A stretch of 64,000 bases of DNA from positions 29,634-93,633 of the forward strand of contig MPMQ01000005.1 in NCBI GenBank assembly GCA_002238585.1. Direction: 5' to 3'. This document shows, piece after piece, positions 55,717 to 64,000 of the stretch. This DNA comes from Kistimonas sp. bin40 (GTDB taxonomy: Bacteria > Pseudomonadota > Gammaproteobacteria > Pseudomonadales > Endozoicomonadaceae). Numbering within the stretch: position 1 is the first letter of the stretch; each line of letters starts with the position of its first letter. The notes beneath the pieces are model-generated. The model was not told where the DNA came from. It did no database searches and worked only from the letters and a program-made list of their open reading frames with translations. Both the position numbers and the translations under genes were made by a program.

Positions 55717-56721
55717 ATGACATATGACACAAACCCAGACAGCAAAAAACAGAGCTGGACACTTGCCAAGTGGGCCGCCGCTCTCGGCTTCGGCCTGATC
55801 AGTGCGCAAGCTCTCGCCTACAGCACGGTTGAGCTGCAGGCGGCAGACCGCCAGGCAGCCATTCAGGAATTGACAGAAAAGCTGGGGTACGCAACGCCCG
55901 GCCTCTGTCAGGTGTTTGAACAGGAATCGGAAGAAGGCCAGCTTCCGGGAAACCTTCTCACGCTGGAGTGTCCCGACAACAAAAAGCTGCTCCTCAAGTA
56001 CGGGAAGTCATCCCGTGCCGACAGGGGTTCGACTTCGGTTGTTGAGCTTCTGAAACAAAAGATGCCCGCTGATCAGTTTGCCCGACTTCGCCATCCGATT
56101 GGCGAGTTTTCATTTGGCGAACCAGGCCAGGGGAAGGGCTACTACACAGTCTATCCCTGGATTGAAGGCACCAGCTTGCGCACCTGGCTGAGCAAACTTG
56201 CCGAGCCTGTCACCGAATCTGCCGGCCTGGACGACCAAAGCTCGGAACGTCTTCTGGAGCTGTACCAAAAGATCGGTGCTCTGGTGGGGGCTGCACACCG
56301 CGCCGTGACCACAAGGGAGGGTCAGGAAACAAGGATACGGCCATCGGCGGTTACGGATCCGAGTTTCAAAGGATTCGACCTGCTGGTGACACCAGAGGAT
56401 GAGGTGATTGGAAACTTGGACAGCATAGTGCCTGTGGCCCAGCAAGTGCTGTTCGACAGCGATATTCTGCCCGAGGAGTTCGAAGCCGTAACAGACTATG
56501 CGGACTCTGATTTCGGCAACAAAATATCAAAGGCAGACTTTGGGACAATGGTAGATCTTGTGATGACACTGGCCGCTGCTGACCTATCCTTCCTGCAGTC
56601 CTACTGTGAGATTCTTGGAGATCTGGGTCAGCAAGATGGCACACCCCAGGGCGTCTGCCGCAAGCTTGATGAATACCTGAAGAGTTTGGAAGAGGACGCT
56701 GAAGACGATAGCTCGAAGTAA
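55717..56721 (+). CDS. Secreted kinase-like paralogue E
   Basis: 334 residues. Signal peptide AKWAAALGFGLISAQALAY, then LLLKYGKSSRADRG (Lys), VVELLKQKMPADQFARLRHP and YYTVYPWIEGTSLRTWL (the segment most like a kinase hinge plus helix D). IGALVGAAHRAV and GFDLLVTPEDEVIGNLDS follow. The usual Asn is Asp here, and the Cys pairs are conserved (LCQVFE ... LECPD, SYCEIL ... VCRKL). TTGGAGAGG precedes the ATG at 55717; the frame opens at 55387. Confidence 0.8.
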   Translation: MTYDTNPDSKKQSWTLAKWAAALGFGLISAQALAYSTVELQAADRQAAIQELTEKLGYATPGLCQVFEQESEEGQLPGNLLTLECPDNKKLLLKYGKSSRADRGSTSVVELLKQKMPADQFARLRHPIGEFSFGEPGQGKGYYTVYPWIEGTSLRTWLSKLAEPVTESAGLDDQSSERLLELYQKIGALVGAAHRAVTTREGQETRIRPSAVTDPSFKGFDLLVTPEDEVIGNLDSIVPVAQQVLFDSDILPEEFEAVTDYADSDFGNKISKADFGTMVDLVMTLAAADLSFLQSYCEILGDLGQQDGTPQGVCRKLDEYLKSLEEDAEDDSSK

Positions 56722-57027
56722 CCCCCCTCCCCCGCCTTGTCCGCAGGGCGGGACTTCCACCACAAGGAAAGACCCCACCAAGCAAAAAACATCAAGAGAG
56801 GGACAGCACCGCCTGACCACTACGGCGTTGCTGACAGGGCCACTGCTGATGTCGGTACTCTCTGCCACTGTGGCCGGCTTCCGTGCGCTGCCCCCAGGAG
56901 CCTCCAGGGCTGCCATGGGTACCAAATGCCGACGCCGTGAACTTTGGCTACCAGCCACTGTCTCTTGCTTATGAGGGGGTGCCTGTTTTTGCACACACAC
57001 CTTTCCGCTTTTGATGAGGACATGAGC
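56722..57027. other. Intergenic region (306 bases) with hairpin at 56730-56752
   Basis: CCCGCC ... GGCGGG directly after the paralogue E stop may serve as a terminator and is similar to the hairpin after D. Nothing else is recognised before paralogue F. Confidence 0.45.
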
Positions 57028-58311
57028 ATGAAAACCCAAATCAACCAGAACAGTAACAAGCGGCGCCGGACACAGGTCTGGTGGGCGGCAGCTCTCGGCC
57101 TTGGCCTGACCATGACTCAGGCTCCAGCTGCCAGTACAAACCCGCTGTCTGCAGATGAGGCAGCCCTGCTTGCAGCGGCACCAGCCCAGCTGGGATACAC
57201 CGCACCGCAACGCTGTCAGATGACGGCACTGGATTCGTTAAAAAAGCCTCAAACCTCAAACCAGTTTTTCAAACTGGCATGCCCGGGAATCTCCTGGCTT
57301 CTCAAATACGGGGAACCACCCGATGCCGACAGGATCTCCGCTTCGTTTGTTGCCTTGCTGAAAGAGAATATGCCAGCTGAACAGTTTGCCAGGATTCGGC
57401 AACCGGTTGGGGTATTCTCATTCGACAAAGCAGGAAAGGGGAAGGGGAAGGGGAAAGGCCATTACACAGCCTATCCCTGGGTTGAGGGCACCAGCTTGCA
57501 CGACTGGCGCAGCAAACTTTCTCCGTCTGGCGATCAAGATCTGAAGTCTGAGCAAATGGATACGGCTCAGCTGGAGCGCTTGCAGAAGGTGTACCGGCAG
57601 ATCGGCACGCTGATCGGTGCCGTGCAGCGAGCCGGCGTTATGGCAGAAGCCCAGAAAAAGACACTGCCACCCACACATCCAAAGCAACAGAATTTCAGCA
57701 TCTTCAACCTGCTGGTCACACCAGAAGATGAAATCCTTGCCAATCTGGACAATGTCGTGCTGATAACCGGAGAGGAGCTGCTCAAAGGCGAGGGGATACC
57801 TATGGAGGCCGTCCTCGATCCTGAAAGCCTCCTGGACGACTCTCATCCCTGGATGAGCTTCGTGATGCTTATGATTGTCAGTGATGGGCTCCTGGAATCC
57901 TACTGTGAAGCACTGGGAGATCTGAAGCTGGGACCCGATGGGAAACAGGCAGCCGCCTGCTCCCATCCTGTTGAAACGCAGCAAGACAGCATCTCTGAGA
58001 TGAGGGATTTCTCGCTCCATATGGACGCTATTATGCGCCAACTCCCGCAAGAAGACGCCGTCTCCCCTTCTGCCGAGCAGACCGGGAAGACCGAGGCCGA
58101 TATCCCTGATCGGACAAACGAAAAAGATGGAGACTCATCCGGTGCGGTGGGCAACGACAGTTCCCGCCAAGGTTTTCGGCAAGGGACCACACGCGCCCTC
58201 GTCACCCAACGCAGCGTCATAGAGCAGGTGGCCCCTGGCGCATTGCGCCCGGGGGGCCAGTGCCTGCTTTTTTCTGTGCACGACAGCCTGTTTCCTATGG
58301 GGCGGATGTGA
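57028..58311 (+). CDS. Secreted kinase-like paralogue F (longest)
   Basis: 427 residues. Signal peptide WWAAALGLGLTMTQAPAAS, core WLLKYGEPPDADRIS (Lys), ALLKENMPAEQFARIRQP and a Lys-Gly microrepeat (KAGKGKGKGKG, about 135-145). HYTAYPWVEGTSLHDWR is the hinge, IGTLIGAVQRAG helix E, and FNLLVTPEDEILANLDN carries the Asn and Asp. SYCEAL ... ACSHP is the Cys pair. An extra 100-residue C-terminal tail, polar and Asp/Ser/Gly-rich, is not found in the others. I prefer the ATG at 57028, with GAGGA seven bases upstream; 57022 is also possible. Confidence 0.78.
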   Translation: MKTQINQNSNKRRRTQVWWAAALGLGLTMTQAPAASTNPLSADEAALLAAAPAQLGYTAPQRCQMTALDSLKKPQTSNQFFKLACPGISWLLKYGEPPDADRISASFVALLKENMPAEQFARIRQPVGVFSFDKAGKGKGKGKGHYTAYPWVEGTSLHDWRSKLSPSGDQDLKSEQMDTAQLERLQKVYRQIGTLIGAVQRAGVMAEAQKKTLPPTHPKQQNFSIFNLLVTPEDEILANLDNVVLITGEELLKGEGIPMEAVLDPESLLDDSHPWMSFVMLMIVSDGLLESYCEALGDLKLGPDGKQAAACSHPVETQQDSISEMRDFSLHMDAIMRQLPQEDAVSPSAEQTGKTEADIPDRTNEKDGDSSGAVGNDSSRQGFRQGTTRALVTQRSVIEQVAPGALRPGGQCLLFSVHDSLFPMGRM

Positions 58312-58335
58312 CGGCGACACCTGCAGTGATCTTCA

Positions 58336-58380
58336 TTGACATCCTCCCCGCCCGGAAGAACGGGGCTTGCCGCGCACCCT
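58336..58380. repeat. IS200/IS605-like end hairpin, copy 3
   Basis: TTGACATCCTCCCCGCCCGG is followed by AAGAACGGGGCTTGCCGCGC. It keeps the 5' TTGACATCCTCCCCG and 3' CGGGGCTTGCCGCGCACC parts of the 50-base block; the hairpin stem is imperfect. It lies between the paralogue array and the next minus-strand gene. Confidence 0.65.
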
Positions 58381-58453
58381 GCCAAGAAGCAACGCCCAGG
58401 CACCAGGGTTCAGGCGCGATACCAACAAGTGGAAGGCTGGTCGCGCTGGTCGT

Positions 58454-59818
58454 TCACAGGCCATACCCAGAATCAAAACGCTCCAGCATCTTGTCGCAGC
58501 AGTCAAAGGCAATCTGCTCCAGGCTCTCGTCATCCAGGCTTTTCGGCCCAAGCTTTGTCACAGAAGAATGCGCTTCCTCTATCAAGTCATCACGGTAATC
58601 ATCCAACCATTGCCTGGGAATGGCCTCAGAAATCAGAGTGTGAGGAGGTAACTGACCTGAAACATACTCAAGAAACCAGTCCTGCTCCGGCATATACTTT
58701 TGCAGTTTGAGCTCCAGGGATTTCAGGGAGACTGAGTCACTCACCCACTTCTGAAAAACCTCATCCTTCGGCATCTTGTCCGGTGCACGCAGTCTGGTGC
58801 CCATAAGGTCACGGACCATCTGGAAGTCAGAATCCGGGAAAGCATCTGGCCGGGCCCGTTGTAGATGGGCATAGGCAACAATGGCCTCTGCCATGCTGGA
58901 ATCATTGCCAAAACCCAGAGGAAAACCGGATCCAGAAGGACACAGAAGATTCAGCAGGCGTTCTTGTGTCATCTCGGGGAAGTGCTGCTGGATGTGCGCC
59001 AGCATGGTGTCGATACGTTTTTTCTCACCCGCCAAAAGCGGCACCAGGTCGAGAGCCTGCTTCTGTGAAGGAGCCGGGTCAGGCGGACTGGTGGTAACAG
59101 CAGCGCGCTCCTTTGCCTGTTCTGCCAGGAATTCATCACACAGCGTGCAAACCTTGACAAAATTCGGGTTGGTTCTGGCTTCCTCCGCCGCCGACTGCGA
59201 CATGTGTTTGAGTTGCTCTGCTGTCTCTTCACGCCAGCATTGCAGGGATTTGCCAAATTGCTCCAGCGGCGAGCCGGCTTGCCCAGAGGACTGCACCTGT
59301 TGCGCAAAATGCTGGTAGCTGGTTCTCAGCAGTCCAGGCAGCTGTTGAATGGCTTGCCGGGCTACATCAGCATCACCGTCACGGACCTGGACCATCATCC
59401 GGTTCAGGCTCTCATGCATCCTGACCAGCTGGCCGCCCGGTGAGTTGAGCAGCCGGTCCAATCGTCCCTGCAAATCCTTGACGGTCAGGCGACGCATATC
59501 CTGGTCACTGACCAGCTCAACGTCCCGGGTTTGTATACCCGCCTGCCTGGATAAATCTGCAGTGACCCGGTACATCTGATTGAGACGATCCTGGACCATT
59601 TTATCGTTCTGATGCCCGGCGGCATCACGGATACCCACCAGCCGCCCGTCACGACTGAAACCTCTCTCTTCACCGGACGGCGAAATAGCGCCCGCTTGCA
59701 AGCGTCCATCCTCAGCGACCCTGGGCTTGTCATCCTCAAGACACGCATTGCCGATTGCGTTGCAGTCCGCCTGCCATTGTTCCAATGTGGAGTAGATCGG
59801 GATTGAGTCCAGCTTCAC
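58454..59818 (-). CDS. Uncharacterised helical protein, effector-like
   Basis: 454 residues, no family recognised. No signal peptide, no membrane segment. Composition is rich in Gln, Asp, Arg and Leu with long helices (LSRQAGIQTRDVELVSDQ, MHESLNRMMVQVRDG), and a Pro-rich break occurs near 245. I chose a GTG at 59818 with AAGGAA upstream (VKLDSIPIYSTLEQW, with GTG read as Met). The frame opens at 59923. The segment HFPEMTQERLLNLLCPSGSG suggests a compact C-terminal domain. A host-directed or regulatory role is possible; I cannot tell. Confidence 0.65.
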   Translation of the reverse strand: MKLDSIPIYSTLEQWQADCNAIGNACLEDDKPRVAEDGRLQAGAISPSGEERGFSRDGRLVGIRDAAGHQNDKMVQDRLNQMYRVTADLSRQAGIQTRDVELVSDQDMRRLTVKDLQGRLDRLLNSPGGQLVRMHESLNRMMVQVRDGDADVARQAIQQLPGLLRTSYQHFAQQVQSSGQAGSPLEQFGKSLQCWREETAEQLKHMSQSAAEEARTNPNFVKVCTLCDEFLAEQAKERAAVTTSPPDPAPSQKQALDLVPLLAGEKKRIDTMLAHIQQHFPEMTQERLLNLLCPSGSGFPLGFGNDSSMAEAIVAYAHLQRARPDAFPDSDFQMVRDLMGTRLRAPDKMPKDEVFQKWVSDSVSLKSLELKLQKYMPEQDWFLEYVSGQLPPHTLISEAIPRQWLDDYRDDLIEEAHSSVTKLGPKSLDDESLEQIAFDCCDKMLERFDSGYGL

Positions 59819-60267
59819 AGTGCTATTCCTTGTCGCTGCGGTTGACCAGAGAGAGCAAAACCTTCGGCCCTGAAATGGTTTTCGGCCGTTTCTGTAAAAA
59901 GTTATGGTGCGGGGATCGGGCAAACAGGAAAAGGTATTTCAGACGCCCTGGCGCCCGCTGTGTCCTGCCGCACTTGACATGGCAGCTGACACAGGAAAAA
60001 AACGCCGGGGGGGACCGCATTCACAGCCCGGACCAAGCCGGCACCTTGCGCAAGGACCTCTGTGTTCCACTGGACGACAGGTCTTCACTGAGCGGGAAAT
60101 TGGGCCGCGCACCGGCCCGAAGTCTGTATCAATGCTCCACCGGAAGTGGGGAGGCAGGCGGCGCCCTGGAGCACGCCTTGCTCCTGAACTGGCTCCAGAC
60201 ACCCCGGACCATGAAAGCCATCAAGAGAATGCCGGGGCCGCACAACCGAGGCTGCGTCACCAATTTA
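59819..60267. other. Gene-free stretch (449 bases)
   Basis: Between the two minus-strand unknown genes. Open frames on the plus strand have no start context or motif. Confidence 0.4.
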
Positions 60268-60915
60268 TCAGCCCGGCGTGTCATCACTGTCGGCCGGTGC
60301 AGCGGCAGTGCAGGAGCGCAAGGCCAGACAATAAGGCCCTTGCTCATCGTCATGGACTTGCACCCGGTGTGCAAAGCTGTCCGAGGACTCCGGCATCTTG
60401 TCCAGTGCCACTGTGTAGATGCCGTCAGGCCGGGGAAGCGCGCTCCTGACACCCAGAATATACCGGTTGTCGCAAGCGAACTCTTGCAAAGCCCGCTTGC
60501 TGGCGAACTCAGCCCGGCTCTCGCCCTGACGCTGAAACTCCATGTAGACACAGCGCCGACCTTCTTCCCGCACCAGGGTGCATCCGTCCCAAGGCTGCCA
60601 GCCAGTATCGGAACAGGCCTGTTGCGACGGCCAGGGCACCAGCGTTCGATCCTTGACTGCCTGCTCCAGGGCACTGACCTGGCGCTGTATCTGGCGGCGC
60701 AACTCCCGCCCAAGCACGGCCTTGTATTTTTGTAAGTGATGGCAGGATCGCCGTTTCTGACAGGCCTGATGCTGCGGTCTGGTGACCCGCCTCCCCATCG
60801 ATAATACGGAATCTGATGATGCACCCGCCAGGGGCTGGGCGTCCTCTTTGTGTGTGTCTGGAACGGATGTATTGAATAAAGGGCTTGTCCCTGGTAAACG
60901 AGAAGTGCTGGGCAT
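60268..60915 (-). CDS. Uncharacterised protein with Ser/Thr-rich N-terminus
   Basis: 215 residues, no family recognised. The start at 60915 is strongly supported by AAGGAGGT seven bases upstream. The first 45 residues are polar and disordered (MPSTSRLPGTSPLFNTSVPD), a composition seen in type III secretion signals, but not diagnostic. Residues 55-100 are basic and helical (KRRSCHHLQKYKAVLGRELR). The C-terminal part looks globular, with five Cys. No neighbour explains it. Confidence 0.65.
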   Translation of the reverse strand: MPSTSRLPGTSPLFNTSVPDTHKEDAQPLAGASSDSVLSMGRRVTRPQHQACQKRRSCHHLQKYKAVLGRELRRQIQRQVSALEQAVKDRTLVPWPSQQACSDTGWQPWDGCTLVREEGRRCVYMEFQRQGESRAEFASKRALQEFACDNRYILGVRSALPRPDGIYTVALDKMPESSDSFAHRVQVHDDEQGPYCLALRSCTAAAPADSDDTPG

Positions 60916-63460
<2,545 letters not shown>

Positions 63461-63483
63461 TGTCAGTCATTCCATAAAGAAGA

Positions 63484-63514
63484 GGGGGGCATGGGTGCAT
63501 CGCCCCCTTTTTTT
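63484..63514 (+). terminator. Intrinsic terminator of katG
   Basis: GGGGGC pairs with GCCCCC around an 11-base loop and is followed by seven T. It starts 24 bases after the katG stop codon. Confidence 0.85.
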
Positions 63515-64000
63515 ACCAAAGAACTGGCCAAAGAATTGATTGAAGAACCGGTCGCGCTTGTGCTGCGCCTGGCGCTGAGTGAAGGGCTTCGGGTTACTCC
63601 GGGAGTGATCGAGGGAGCCGGCCGGCGCTGCCCGCCGAACGGGCGGTAATGTTCAGGCAGTACAGCTTGTCATAACAGTGGGTGTGCAAGGTAGAGCTTC
63701 TGGTGACTTGGCAAGGTCACCTTTTGATGAAACCTTTGCCCTGCACCCCGTTCGCCGTTCGCCGTTCGCCAGAGTCAGCCCCTGATGGATGGCCCAAAAT
63801 CAGGCAAGGATCCGGGCCATGTGCGTGAAAAATGGCCTCAAGGACAACAACAGGACGCTTTTCCTTCCAGTCTTGGCACAACGAATAGCAAGTTTTAGCA
63901 AAATACCTATGGCTTTAGAAGGTCTGATTATGTACTATGCCCGCGCGTTAAAAGTGTGGTTTGAAGTTTATGCAAAGATTTCATGTGTCGGGTGTAATAG
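63515..64000. other. Window end without a supported gene
   Basis: A triple GTTCGCC heptamer stands at 63750-63770. No long frame with a start site. The last 100 bases turn AT-rich, which may mark a promoter for a gene beyond the window. Confidence 0.4.

Overview
The window reads as chromosomal DNA of a gammaproteobacterium. The secE-nusG-rplKAJL-rpoB block, the Tyr-Gly-Thr and Trp tRNA genes beside it, UbiA/UbiC/UbiK, RsmS, the ffs-dnaX-ybaB order, MucD/RseC, MotY and the deo genes all fit that class. Coding density is low for a free-living species: about twenty gene-free stretches of 0.3-1 kb. It also has many short tandem repeats and several proteins with no recognisable family. With a CARD-like protein and a tandem array of secreted proteins, this suggests a host-associated lineage (Endozoicomonadaceae-like is my guess, not proven).

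Layout. 1-6169 (minus): tRNA-Tyr/Gly/Thr, tRNA-Trp, secE, nusG, rplK, rplA, L10 leader, rplJ, rplL and the 5' two-fifths or so of rpoB. The tuf gene usually found between tRNA-Thr and tRNA-Trp is absent. 7078-9507 (minus): birA, coaX and a SPOR-like protein. 9759-11540: an unrecognised 593-residue protein. 12002-20907: lptM, ubiC-ubiA, brnQ, nadE-gloC, a Tim44-domain protein and a SMI1/KNR4 protein. 21007-24165 (minus): deoC, deoB, deoD, with tandem repeats around deoC. 24551-30369: a cold-shock protein, sbcB, rsmS, ubiK, rnr. 30984-31697 (minus): a protein with an apparent caspase-recruitment (CARD) domain and a coiled coil. 32714-37021: 4.5S RNA, a dnaX with a linker of about 700 residues, and ybaB without recR. 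38024-41805: a MATE transporter with a tandemly duplicated 3' end, mucD and rseC (algU-mucAB missing). 42718-49952: a flagellar block, flgM-flgN (plus) facing fliE-fliF-fliG-fliH-fliI-fliJ and a MotY-like gene (minus). 50302-58311: six tandem paralogues, each with a signal peptide and what looks like a degenerate protein-kinase-like core. 58454-60915 (minus): two uncharacterised, effector-like proteins. 61265-63460: katG.

How it works together. Most of the window is housekeeping: translation and transcription, cofactor, quinone and NAD synthesis, nucleoside salvage, RNA decay, DNA repair and replication, envelope stress and flagellum assembly. The accessory part is spread between these blocks. 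It has no transposase, but hairpins resembling IS200/IS605-family ends recur beside lptM, sbcB/rsmS, the array and katG, two of them identical over 50 bases. The strongest candidates for undescribed biology are the secreted kinase-like array (50.3-58.3 kb) and the CARD-coiled-coil protein (31 kb). The expanded DnaX linker comes next.
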